The position numbers and the translations under genes were made by a program. The notes beneath the pieces were generated by a model. It searched no databases, was not told the origin of the DNA, and was given only the letters and a program-made list of their open reading frames with translations. From positions 330,001 to 394,000 of the forward strand of contig NZ_AP021888.1 of assembly GCF_011398155.1 (NCBI RefSeq): 64,000 nucleotides of DNA, written 5' to 3'. The DNA is from Thiosulfativibrio zosterae (GTDB lineage Bacteria; Pseudomonadota; Gammaproteobacteria; Thiomicrospirales; Thiomicrospiraceae). This document shows, piece after piece, positions 22,101 to 29,692 of the stretch (positions within the stretch are counted from its first letter, which is position 1; each line of letters opens with the position of its first letter).

Positions 22101-22214
22101 GCCGGCACTTGCACCCACACCAACCACTCTAAGTTTAGATTGTTTGTCTAACGAATTAGGCTCAATGATTTGGTTGGGTACTTCTAAAGTGGGATCGGTG
22201 GTCGGGTTTGTCAT
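19191..22214 (-). CDS. CheB-CheR-PAS fusion protein
   Basis: A 1,007-aa multidomain protein from the chosen ATG. Order: CheB methylesterase without receiver domain (VGVGASAGG, VAQHLSPS, GTGSDGSRGV); CheR methyltransferase (TSFFRDAKAFEAL, WVAGCSTGEEAYTIAM, ISCRNVMIYF); a PAS-like region; a long coiled coil of repeated NEELQS/NEELET heptads; and two PAS domains. Such fusions regulate sensory outputs rather than ordinary receptor adaptation. The frame is open upstream to 22337, but the ATG at 22214 has GAGAG before it and directly precedes the conserved CheB domain. It is coupled to the PAS-GGDEF-EAL gene. Confidence 0.88.
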   Translation of the reverse strand: MTNPTTDPTLEVPNQIIEPNSLDKQSKLRVVGVGASAGGLEALQLMVANLPMDSDMCFIVAQHLSPSYKSMMVDLLEKGATLEVVAAKNHEPLKANCIYICPPNYNIEIDSADRIILTNFGESRHSPRPSVDMLFESIAIAKGEDAIGIILSGTGSDGSRGVRAIKGEGGFAIAQSPASAKYDGMPNSAINSGNIDLIVAPEEIGVELQNLIKFPKRKPSEVESTIPREVYNAVLRRLKRAYKVDFTLYKETTIVRRIERRMIVLKITKVEDYLSYLGQNEAEITFLFNDMLIGVTSFFRDAKAFEALHSELKQYLEHKDSKTVRVWVAGCSTGEEAYTIAMIIHEILGTKVEEYKVQIFASDIDKRAIEFARLGRYSESALQDLPKTFKQKYFTISQEQYEIIKPVKANVIFSEHDLISSPPFLRLDLISCRNVMIYFNLELQRQILPIFHYALNPSGLLFLGQSESIGVFQEQFRALSKSAKIYAAAFTGKKIPPDRNLSSRTIEDYIEVVKKIPTKPELSKHNTRLTELITERLNSIFINNAVLVNESAEIVFSQGINPLLVRPEGVPTNNIFKNLHPSLSVDLRAALHQLQNGQALVSTSFQKVKLHNENVWAKLILTEISHQAGIGKLTLIYCQVERELDMPLIMSDNSEVNSVLAQEQERQLMKTKEQLQTVIEELETSNEEMQSMNEELQSSNEELQSSNEELETTNEELQSTNEELQTAYAELRLAYEDKEAQQKELSKLQEELELANQLLEEAEQLGKTGSWRWDLKEHSLTWSQGSYRLFGVSDERFTPSYEAFIGLVYPEDRQALENHLSLLLTNQTHNSFKFRAYDANKQIMWVALEALVSFSHLKQAETVIGTFKNITQKIQTQNELDAKTIKIEYLMQHSLNGIYIFDFNTTQNVYVNNNYTKITGYTMEQLNNLTDEAFLALFHPDDLDAVLEHMNQVKNGRLGEAFALKYRFKHRLTQEYVTLYSNDTVFETNPITHQPNSMLGTFFEVEE

Positions 22215-22441
22215 GAATCTCTCGAGTGAAACCGCTATAACAAATTTGAAATATCCATGCTTTTTGCAGGATTGAAATCTGTATAACTTCTGTAATTGTT
22301 TTGATAATGGTATTAATTTACTCGATAGGTCAAACATAAATCAAGGCGAATCTGCCAATAATGCGATTAATTGGTCAGCAGGTTCTTTTATGTTTAAGGC
22401 GTTTCAACACCTTTAAAATGGCTTTTTCTTGCCGAAATTTA

Positions 22442-22453
22442 ACCAGGCCTGGT
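22442..22453. repeat. Dispersed palindrome, copy 3
   Basis: An exact ACCAGGCCTGGT, extending to a 16-bp perfect palindrome (TA outside both ends). It is intergenic, between the CheB-CheR gene and coaD. Confidence 0.8.
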
Positions 22454-22547
22454 TATTTTTGGTAAGCTTCTGTTTGATTTAGGCGAGGCGATTCAAAGCG
22501 GAATTTGCTGCGCTTAAACGGTGCTTTTTATGACGACCCTAATTTGA

Positions 22548-23045
<498 letters not shown>

Positions 23046-23065
23046 TGATGGCTCTAGTGATGGAT

Positions 23066-23512
23066 CTAGTTATTTTGCGTTTCTAACAAAAAGGGCACTT
23101 GCACCTGTTCACCATTGGGCTGTTGAATCATCACGGTTACCTGCCATTCCATTTTGTCGGTGGTGCAAAACGCCAGCATAGAAGTGCCCACAAAACGCCC
23201 CGGTTTTGTTGAAGTCAAGGGAATACGGTTGTAACCCATATACATATTTACCCCAGAAATATCCAACTCTACCTGTTGTGCCGCCAAACCATCAATCATG
23301 ACCGTAATGCCCAAAGGTCGGGCGATGGGAATGGGTTGTGGGTTAATGGTTAAGGAAACCTTGGCATCTTTAACTTCGGCTAAACAGGTGTTATGGTGCA
23401 GGTCGCAGGTTTTTTGCAGGGGCCATTGTGTCACCTTCTCTGGCGTTTTTTCTTGGCAGCCACTCAATGCCAGTAAACAACCGAGCAGTCCGAGTTTAAT
23501 CAAATGGTTCAT
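23066..23512 (-). CDS. Putative lipoprotein, FixH/YtkA-like fold suspected
   Basis: A 148-aa secreted lipoprotein: hydrophobic signal LGLLGCLLALSGC, with lipidated Cys at residue 19. The mature part has paired Cys residues (TCDLHHNTC) and a beta-rich region ending in NMYMGYNRIPLTST, GRFVGTSMLAFCTTDKMEWQVTV. This pattern (M-x-M-G ... G ... C ... W-x-V) resembles the small Ig-like FixH/YtkA proteins linked to copper and cytochrome oxidase assembly; that assignment is inference. Met, His and Cys could bind copper. It lies alone between coaD (convergent) and the HPP gene, same strand as the latter. Confidence 0.7.
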   Translation of the reverse strand: MNHLIKLGLLGCLLALSGCQEKTPEKVTQWPLQKTCDLHHNTCLAEVKDAKVSLTINPQPIPIARPLGITVMIDGLAAQQVELDISGVNMYMGYNRIPLTSTKPGRFVGTSMLAFCTTDKMEWQVTVMIQQPNGEQVQVPFLLETQNN

Positions 23513-23561
23513 AATTTAAAAATACCCTGTATTTAGGTTGAGTGAATGAGTTTATTGTCGC

Positions 23562-24521
23562 TTATTTTGAGTCGGCAGTTTTGCGAACCCAGTGGTTATT
23601 TTCAAAAGCCACTTCAAATTTGGCCCAGTGTGCAAAGGCTTGGCGGCTTAGGTGTTGGCTTTGGGTTTGGCGTTTTCCGGCAACCTGTTTAAAAATAACC
23701 TGATCTTTTTCAGGCAAAGCATTGGGCGATTCATCAATGATTTGTCGAACTTCCCAGTCGTCATTAATCGCCCCATTGCTGTAACAACGCCCCAATTGAA
23801 TGTCTTCGGCACTGAGCTGGGATTGCTGTGCGCTCTGGCTGGCCAGTTCAAACAGTTTCTTTAAATCGTGCTCATTCACATCAATAAAAGAATCCATTTG
23901 CTTTAGGGCATCTAAAAAATCCCCGTGGGTTAAAGAGGTTTGCTGGGTTGGCAAACTGGGTTTTGCCGCACCTTCAACTTGGCGTTGAAAATACGCAGGA
24001 TAACGCCGCCAATTAAAGAGACTGTTAAACGCCATGGCAACCGTTAATAAAATTAACAAATCAAGCAACACTGGGGTGAGCAAATAACTATAACCGAGTT
24101 GCTGAATTTGCTCACCGCCCAACACGGCGGTTAAGCCCGTTGCCCCTCCAGGAGGATGAATACAGCGAAAATACTGCATACCGGCTATGCTTAGGCCAAT
24201 GGTTAAGGCGCCTGCCACAAAGGGTTCGCTAATCCATTGCGCACAGGTTACGCCAATGGCCGCCGCCAATAGGTGTCCGCCAAACAAAGACCAGGGTTGT
24301 GAAATTTGACCATGCGGATTGGCAAACAGCAATATCGACGAAGCGCCCATCGACACCACCAAAGCCAAGCTGGCGGGAAAACCCAATAAACTTTCGGTGA
24401 CCCACAAAATACCCAAAATCGCCACAAAGCCACCCAGTGCGGAAACGGTTTTTTCCGTGTGACTGTAAGAAATATCACTATAGCCAACAAATTGTTTTAG
24501 ATGATGCCAAAACCGCTGCAT
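23562..24521 (-). CDS. HPP family membrane protein
   Basis: The N-terminal ~170 residues form four or five membrane helices containing CIHPPGGATGLTAVLGG, the HPP signature that names the family. Plant and cyanobacterial members have been linked to nitrite transport, but the bacterial substrate is not settled. Residues about 190-319 are a soluble tail of unknown fold (ELASQSAQQ..., ending WAKFEVAFENNHW). Total 319 aa. It is divergent from modE, with 112 nt between them. Confidence 0.85.
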   Translation of the reverse strand: MQRFWHHLKQFVGYSDISYSHTEKTVSALGGFVAILGILWVTESLLGFPASLALVVSMGASSILLFANPHGQISQPWSLFGGHLLAAAIGVTCAQWISEPFVAGALTIGLSIAGMQYFRCIHPPGGATGLTAVLGGEQIQQLGYSYLLTPVLLDLLILLTVAMAFNSLFNWRRYPAYFQRQVEGAAKPSLPTQQTSLTHGDFLDALKQMDSFIDVNEHDLKKLFELASQSAQQSQLSAEDIQLGRCYSNGAINDDWEVRQIIDESPNALPEKDQVIFKQVAGKRQTQSQHLSRQAFAHWAKFEVAFENNHWVRKTADSK

Positions 24522-24633
24522 GGTTTTCCTGGTGAAATCGTAAAACCCTATTTTATAGACATTTTGCGAGTTAAGTCTTGCAAAAACATTTCATTTGAAA
24601 TTATAATTTGAAACATTATGTACTCAGGGTAAT

Positions 24634-25446
24634 ATGGCGTTGAATTCACATCCAGAACAACTTGTGCAATCTTTTTTAATGGGTAGTCAGCAAACCCGCT
24701 CTGGGCAACGTCGTTTATTGCTGTTGAGCAAAATCGGCAGTCTGGGCAGTTTGTCGGCAGCCGCTAAGGCTTGTGGCTTAAGTTATAAAGGCGCTTGGCA
24801 AGCCATAGAGGCGATGAATCAAGCCGCTGGGCAAGATTTGGTGATTGCTCAAAAGGGCGGCGCTGGCGGCGGCGGCATGGTGTTGACGCCTGCGGGTGAT
24901 GCTTTGGTGAATGCCTATGTGTTGTTTAATGAGCAAATGCAACATTGGATGCGAGAGTTAGAATCCTTGTCGCCTGGCGTATTGAGTCAGTTAGAAATTA
25001 TGAGGAAAGTGTCGATGAAAACCAGTGCTAGAAACCTATTTCACGGCTCGGTCACCGATATCAAACAAGGGCCAGTGAACTGCGAAGTGATTTTGGCGGT
25101 CGGCCACGATACCCAAGTGGTGGCGCAAATCACCCCCGAAAGTTTAGAGCGCTTGGGTTTAGAAGTGGGTTCGGATGCTTACGCACTGATTAAAGCCAGC
25201 TGGGTGTTATTGACCGAAGATTTAAACGGCGCACTTAAAACCAGTGCGCGTAACCAGTTTTGTGGCGAAATCATTGCCATCGAAGCGGGGGCGGTCAATA
25301 GCGACATCACTTTGCAAATGGGCAGCGGCCAAAAAATTTCGGCGATTATCACCAATCAAAGTGTCGAGAATTTAGAGTTGTTTGTTGGTGGGCGTTGTTG
25401 TGCATTGGTAAAAGCCAGTCATGTCTTGTTGGCGGTGTCAGACTAA
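24634..25446 (+). CDS. modE: Molybdate-dependent transcriptional regulator ModE
   Basis: Represses molybdate uptake genes when molybdate is bound. The N-terminal winged helix (about 25-120, LLSKIGSLGSLSAAAKACGLSYKGAWQAIEAMN) is the LysR-like ModE DNA-binding domain. Two tandem Mop domains follow (KTSARNLFHGSVTDIKQGPVNCEV and KTSARNQFCGEIIAIEAGAVNSD), the di-Mop molybdate sensor. At 270 aa it is full length. It is followed by a terminator, then a matching inverted-repeat operator before modA, so it probably controls modABC. It may also control itself. Confidence 0.95.
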   Translation: MALNSHPEQLVQSFLMGSQQTRSGQRRLLLLSKIGSLGSLSAAAKACGLSYKGAWQAIEAMNQAAGQDLVIAQKGGAGGGGMVLTPAGDALVNAYVLFNEQMQHWMRELESLSPGVLSQLEIMRKVSMKTSARNLFHGSVTDIKQGPVNCEVILAVGHDTQVVAQITPESLERLGLEVGSDAYALIKASWVLLTEDLNGALKTSARNQFCGEIIAIEAGAVNSDITLQMGSGQKISAIITNQSVENLELFVGGRCCALVKASHVLLAVSD

Positions 25447-25468
25447 CCGCAGGTCGATGAATTAATTG

Positions 25469-25493
25469 AAAGTGAGGCAACTCACTTTTTTTA
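25469..25493 (+). terminator. Terminator after modE
   Basis: AAAGTGAG-GCAA-CTCACTTT is followed by four more T. It separates modE from modABC transcription. Confidence 0.8.
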
Positions 25494-25500
25494 GGTGGTT

Positions 25501-25526
25501 CGTTATGTACTTAGCGTTACATAGCG
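25501..25526. promoter_or_regulatory. ModE-type operator upstream of modA
   Basis: The inverted repeat CGTTATGTA - 8 bp - TACATAGCG has arms matching in 8 of 9 positions and resembles the known CGnTATaTA-type ModE half-sites. It lies 50-75 bp before the modA start. A possible promoter (TTGACC from 25528) starts right beside it, so ModE binding could block RNA polymerase. Confidence 0.7.
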
Positions 25527-25575
25527 TTTGACCAAACAATAGCTTTAAGCGTTATCAAGTAAAATTGGAGTCAGT

Positions 25576-26352
25576 ATGAGATTAAAAAAATGGGTTTTGG
25601 GGTGTGCTGCCGTGGGTGTCATGGCCATGAGTTCGGTGAGCAGTGCTCAAGAATCGGTGCGCATTGCGGTGGCGTCTAACTTTTTGGCCACTTTAAAGTC
25701 TTTGTCGCAAGACTTTACCGCGCAAAGCGGTATTAAGGTTGAGATTTCAAATGGCGCATCAGGTATGTTGTATGCTCAAATTAAAAAGGGTGCGCCTTAT
25801 GATTTGTTTTTCTCGGCGGATGCCAAACGCCCAACCTTGTTAGAACAAGAAGGCTTTGCCGAACCACAATCGCGCTTTACCTATGTGACGGGCAAGTTGG
25901 TGGCTTGGTCACCCAATGCGGATAAGGTGAACCCCGATTTAAAACAACTCAAAGCCAGCAATCCTAATTTACATTTTGTGGCGATTGCCAATCCCAAAAC
26001 CGCGCCTTATGGCGAAGCGGCGGTTAAAGTGTTGCAACATTATGGGTTATATGACGAATTAAGCGCAGCAGGCAAAATTTCGCTGGGCGAAAACATTGGA
26101 AAAACCTATCATTATGTGGTGTCTGGCAATGCGCAGTTAGGGTTGGTGGCCAAGTCTTATGTGTCGAACCCCGACAAACCCGTGGGCGGACAATTTTTTG
26201 AAGTACCAGCCAATTTATACGATCCGCTGGTACAACAAGCCATCGTTGTTAAGGGTAAAGATACCCCAGCGGTGCAGGCCTTTTTAAAATACTTTAAATC
26301 CGCCAAAGCACGTGAGCGCATTGAAGCTTTTGGCTATGGTTTAGGCGATTGA
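25576..26352 (+). CDS. modA: Molybdate-binding periplasmic protein ModA
   Basis: Captures molybdate or tungstate in the periplasm and delivers it to ModBC. The signal peptide (LGCAAVGVMAMSSVSSAQE) is probably cut after SSA. Mature motifs fit ModA: VRIAVASNFLATLKSL, ISNGASGMLYAQIKKGAPYDLFFSAD, AIANPKTAPYGEAA and a C-terminal FLKYFKSAKARERIEAFGYG. At 258 aa it is standard. It is the first gene of modABC, with an operator-like repeat upstream. Confidence 0.95.
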   Translation: MRLKKWVLGCAAVGVMAMSSVSSAQESVRIAVASNFLATLKSLSQDFTAQSGIKVEISNGASGMLYAQIKKGAPYDLFFSADAKRPTLLEQEGFAEPQSRFTYVTGKLVAWSPNADKVNPDLKQLKASNPNLHFVAIANPKTAPYGEAAVKVLQHYGLYDELSAAGKISLGENIGKTYHYVVSGNAQLGLVAKSYVSNPDKPVGGQFFEVPANLYDPLVQQAIVVKGKDTPAVQAFLKYFKSAKARERIEAFGYGLGD

Positions 26353-26380
26353 ATTTAAAGTTGATAAGCGGGAGTTTGGC

Positions 26381-27061
26381 ATGTTAGATGGCGTGAGCTT
26401 ACAGCCTTTATGGGTCACCTTGCAGGTGGCTTTTTACACCACAGTGTTGCTGATTATTTTGGGTACGCCTTTGGCCTTGTGGTTGGCGCGTATTCAAGGC
26501 ATGAAAAAAGCGGTGTTCGAAGCCATAGTTGCTTTGCCCTTGGTGTTGCCACCGACCGTGTTAGGCTTTTATTTATTGGTCACCCTTGGCCCCGGCGGGC
26601 CGATTGGTGAAATTTGGGCATCGTTTGGCTTTGCGCCCTTAACCTTTTCAATGACCGGTTTGGTGATCGGCTCGTTTTTATATTCCTTGCCCTTTGCCAT
26701 TCAGCCCTTGATGCATGGTTTTGAACAGTTGGGGCGTCGTCCGTCAGAGGTGGCCGCCACCTTAGGTGCTGGCCCGATTGACCGCTTTTTCTCGGTCACC
26801 TTACCGCTCACGCGCCGCCATTATTTGGTGGGCGCAACCTTGGCGTTTGCCCATACCGTGGGTGAATTTGGGGTGGTGCTGATGATTGGTGGCAATATTC
26901 CCGGGGTCACACAAGTGGCGTCCATTGCCATTTATGACCATGTGGATGCCTTGGAGTACACGGAAGCCCATGTGTTATCGGCGATTATGTTGGTGATGAG
27001 TTTGGCGGTATTGACCGTGGTTTATGGGTTGAATCGTCGTATGGAGGTCAAAGTCGGATGA
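26381..27061 (+). CDS. modB: Molybdate ABC transporter permease ModB
   Basis: Inner-membrane channel of the molybdate importer, with five to six membrane helices in 226 aa. The EAA loop that docks on the ATPase is visible as EVAATLGAGPIDRFFSVTLPL (about 125-145). GGGAG lies 6 nt before the ATG. The stop overlaps modC by 4 nt (ATGA), so the two are coupled. Confidence 0.96.
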   Translation: MLDGVSLQPLWVTLQVAFYTTVLLIILGTPLALWLARIQGMKKAVFEAIVALPLVLPPTVLGFYLLVTLGPGGPIGEIWASFGFAPLTFSMTGLVIGSFLYSLPFAIQPLMHGFEQLGRRPSEVAATLGAGPIDRFFSVTLPLTRRHYLVGATLAFAHTVGEFGVVLMIGGNIPGVTQVASIAIYDHVDALEYTEAHVLSAIMLVMSLAVLTVVYGLNRRMEVKVG

Positions 27062-28131
27062 GTTTACGCGGACAAGTCAGCCTAAAACTGGGCGAGTTTC
27101 AATTAGAAACCGGCGAATTTCAATTGCCCGATACTGGGTTAACCGCAGTGTTTGGACATTCTGGTAGCGGCAAAACCACATTTTTAAGATGTTTGGCGGG
27201 TTTTGAACCCAATGCTAAAGGTGAAGTGTATTTTTTTGACCAGGCCTGGTTAAAATTAGGTCAGTTTTTGCCGATTCACAAGCGCCAATTAGGTTATGTT
27301 TTTCAAGAAGCCAGTTTGTTTGCGCATCTCACGGTGGAAGGCAATTTGCGCTATGGCTTAAAGCGCGCCAAAGGGCCACGCAGCATTGAGTTTAATCAAG
27401 TGGTCGATTGGCTGGGGTTAAGCGCCTTGTTGAGTCGTGATGTCTTGAGTTTATCGGGCGGCGAAAAACAACGCGTTGCCATAGGGCGCACGCTTTTATC
27501 GCAACCCAAAGTATTGATGATGGACGAACCCATGGCATCTTTGGATGTGTTTTCTAAGCGTGCCATCATGCCTTATATTGAGCGCTTGCGTGATGAGTTA
27601 GAAATTCCCATTGTCTATATCACCCATTCCCCTGAAGAAGTAGAACGCTTAGCTGATACGGTGGTGTTTATGTCCAAAGGGCGCATTACCCAAATTGAAC
27701 CGATTGCCCAAGCGTTAAATCGCGCCGGCACGCCACTCTATCAAAATGCCGAGCCACGCTCGGTGATTGCCGCTGAAGTGGTGGAGCAGGTATTGGAAGA
27801 TGGTTTAACCCGTTTGTCAGCAGATGGCGCAGAATTATTTGTGCCCGCCTTAGATGAACCTTTGGGGGCGAAAGTGCGGGTGGTGATTGCTGCCAATCAA
27901 GTCAGTTTGATGGCCAGTCAGCCAGACATGACCTCAGTGCTGAATCATCTGCCAGTGACCATTGAAAGTATTGAGCCGGTTAATGAATACAGTTTGTTAT
28001 TAAGACTGCGCTCATGGGATGCACCTTGGCCGTTATTGGCTCAGGTCACCAAACGCTCGGCGCGCCGCTTGGATTTGCAAGTGGGGCAACATTGGGTGGC
28101 AGCGATTAAATCGGCCTCTATTCTGAATTAG
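27058..28131 (+). CDS. modC: Molybdate ABC transporter ATPase ModC
   Basis: Powers molybdate import. Walker A GHSGSGKTT (about 34-42), Q-loop YVFQEASLFAHLTV, signature LSGGEKQRVAIGR and Walker B VLMMDEPMASLD are intact, and His of the switch is in YITHSPEEV. The C-terminal third is a TOBE/Mop-type molybdate-sensing domain. At 357 aa it is usual. An exact copy of the dispersed palindrome lies in the variable segment after Walker A, encoding DQAWLKL. Confidence 0.96.
   Translation: MSLRGQVSLKLGEFQLETGEFQLPDTGLTAVFGHSGSGKTTFLRCLAGFEPNAKGEVYFFDQAWLKLGQFLPIHKRQLGYVFQEASLFAHLTVEGNLRYGLKRAKGPRSIEFNQVVDWLGLSALLSRDVLSLSGGEKQRVAIGRTLLSQPKVLMMDEPMASLDVFSKRAIMPYIERLRDELEIPIVYITHSPEEVERLADTVVFMSKGRITQIEPIAQALNRAGTPLYQNAEPRSVIAAEVVEQVLEDGLTRLSADGAELFVPALDEPLGAKVRVVIAANQVSLMASQPDMTSVLNHLPVTIESIEPVNEYSLLLRLRSWDAPWPLLAQVTKRSARRLDLQVGQHWVAAIKSASILN
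27239..27250. repeat. Dispersed palindrome, copy 4, inside modC
   Basis: An exact ACCAGGCCTGGT within the coding sequence of modC, with TTTTTTTG before and TAAAATT after. It encodes part of FFDQAWLKL in a variable stretch of the ATPase domain. Confidence 0.8.
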
Positions 28132-28147
28132 TTTGTTGTGCTTTTGT

Positions 28148-28210
28148 GGGGCGCAGCCTTTAGCCTGCTGAGATAGGCGAGGGTTGTAATAAGGCTAAAG
28201 CCTTCGCCCC
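28148..28210. repeat. REP-like two-hairpin repeat, copy A (reverse orientation)
   Basis: GGGGCGCAGCCTTTAGCCTG ... AAGGCTAAAGCCTTCGCCCC. Each half is a GC-rich imperfect hairpin, and the halves are inverted relative to each other. It sits between modC and the convergent hypothetical gene, where it could serve as a transcription barrier. Four more copies lie at 48706, 49327, 62527 and 62699. Confidence 0.75.
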
Positions 28211-28219
28211 AATGATCAT

Positions 28220-28765
28220 TTATTTGGGTAGTTTGATTTCTATTTCCACGCCTTCCAGTTCTACTTGTTTGGCGGCTTGGTCGGTTTTAAGCTTGGTCTG
28301 CAAAGATACGCCGCCGTCAGTCACGCCTAAATTCAATTTATATTTATCCTGTTCTTTGCCTTCATAGCCATAGTTAAGTTGTTGGGTTTCTTCGGAAGGC
28401 GAATTGGGCAAGTGCAGCAGTTTCTTTTCAATGGGTCGCGGATTCGGTGTTGAGCCAGGCATGGTGGGCCCAAGTTCCTTTTGCGCATCTGGCGATTTAA
28501 GCGTGAAGGTTTGGGGGATGATCAAAGGCGGTTCTTCTGGTGTGGTCTTTTCTAATTTAGGCACTGCAAGCGGTGCTTTTTCTGGAACGGGTAAAGGTTT
28601 GATTGGGGTTGGACTGGCTTGGTGAGGCTTGGCAAGGGTTTCTGGTGTTTGAGATGGCAGAGATTGATCAGCACTTTCCAGCAGCCAATAACCGAGGGTT
28701 ATTAGTACAAGTACTGAGAAAAATAGTGCAATTTTTAGCAAGTGCAGATTCACGGTGTTATCCAA
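28220..28765 (-). CDS. Hypothetical proline-rich membrane-anchored protein
   Basis: Not recognised. 181 aa: an N-terminal membrane helix (IALFFSVLVLITLGYWLL, about 11-28), then a periplasm-type segment rich in Pro, Lys and Glu (about 35-120), then a compact C-terminal part (about 130-181) with alternating charged residues (YKLNLGVTDGGVSLQTKLK, VELEGVEIEIKLPK) that could be beta strands. The architecture is like a tethered envelope protein. It is convergent with modC and divergent from the carbonic anhydrase gene. Confidence 0.6.
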   Translation of the reverse strand: MDNTVNLHLLKIALFFSVLVLITLGYWLLESADQSLPSQTPETLAKPHQASPTPIKPLPVPEKAPLAVPKLEKTTPEEPPLIIPQTFTLKSPDAQKELGPTMPGSTPNPRPIEKKLLHLPNSPSEETQQLNYGYEGKEQDKYKLNLGVTDGGVSLQTKLKTDQAAKQVELEGVEIEIKLPK

Positions 28766-28886
28766 ACGTTTGAGGGTTTAAGGCTTGTAGAGATGTTTAT
28801 ATCGGTATTAATAAAATTGAGTGTTATCTTCAAATCTTATTCGTAAACTATGCAGGCATTTTCGCACATTAAAGAGGTTAGAAAAA

Positions 28887-29627
28887 ATGAAATTAAAGTC
28901 TATTGCGTTGGTATTGGGACTAACGGCATCGGCCAGCGTTTTTGCCAGCGGGCATGGCGCGCATTGGGGTTATAGCGGACACGAAGGTCCAGAGCATTGG
29001 GGTGACTTAAGCCATGAGTACGCGACTTGTAAAACTGGCCATACGCAGTCTCCGATAGACATCAAGCCTTCTGCGGATGTGGATTTAGAAGCCATTGCTT
29101 TTGATTATAAAGTTTCGCCGATGAGCATTTTAAATAATGGTCACACGGTACAGGTGAATTTTGCCAAGGGTTCAACCATGAAAGTGGAAGGCAAAACCTA
29201 TAATCTATTACAAGTGCATTTTCACACACCCAGCGAAAACCATTTGATGGGCAAAAGCTCGCCGATGGAAGCCCATTTTGTGCACAGCACCGATGATGGT
29301 CAGTTGGCTGTTGTAGCGGTATTGATTGAAGAGGGCAAAACGGATTCTTTCATTGAAAAGATTGTGAAAGCCATGCCCAAAACCCCTATGCCAGCCGCCA
29401 CTGTCGAAGGCGTGAGTTTGAGCGCGATGGATTATTTACCTGCGGATAAAAGTTACTATCGTTTTGCGGGTTCTTTAACCACGCCACCTTGTTCTGAGGG
29501 GGTTTCTTGGTTCATGATGAAAAACCCAGCGCACGCTTCTAAAGCGCAAATTGCGGCCATTCACGCGATTATTGGCAATAACAATCGCCCAGTGATGGAA
29601 GTTAACGGTCGCGAAATTAAAGAATAA
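28887..29627 (+). CDS. Periplasmic alpha-carbonic anhydrase
   Basis: Interconverts CO2 and bicarbonate in the periplasm, relevant to inorganic-carbon supply in an autotroph. A cleavable signal peptide (LGLTASASVFASG) precedes the alpha-CA domain. The three zinc His are visible as VHFHTPSENH (His111, His113) and MEAHFVHS (His130), with TTPPCSEGVSWFMM carrying the active-site Thr. The frame is open 22 codons upstream, but the ATG at 28887 with GAGG before it starts the signal peptide. At 246 aa it resembles the secreted enzymes known from Thiomicrospira-type bacteria. A strong terminator follows. Confidence 0.95.
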   Translation: MKLKSIALVLGLTASASVFASGHGAHWGYSGHEGPEHWGDLSHEYATCKTGHTQSPIDIKPSADVDLEAIAFDYKVSPMSILNNGHTVQVNFAKGSTMKVEGKTYNLLQVHFHTPSENHLMGKSSPMEAHFVHSTDDGQLAVVAVLIEEGKTDSFIEKIVKAMPKTPMPAATVEGVSLSAMDYLPADKSYYRFAGSLTTPPCSEGVSWFMMKNPAHASKAQIAAIHAIIGNNNRPVMEVNGREIKE

Positions 29628-29648
29628 TTCTCTTTAACCGCCATCGTT

Positions 29649-29686
29649 AAAAGCCGCTGCGTTTTATAAGCCAGCGGCTTTTTTTG
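29649..29686 (+). terminator. Terminator after carbonic anhydrase
   Basis: AAAAGCCGCTG - 12 nt - CAGCGGCTTTT is followed by TTT. The flanking A and T runs make it likely to work on the convergent P-type ATPase gene too. Confidence 0.8.
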
Positions 29687-29692
29687 CTTAAA

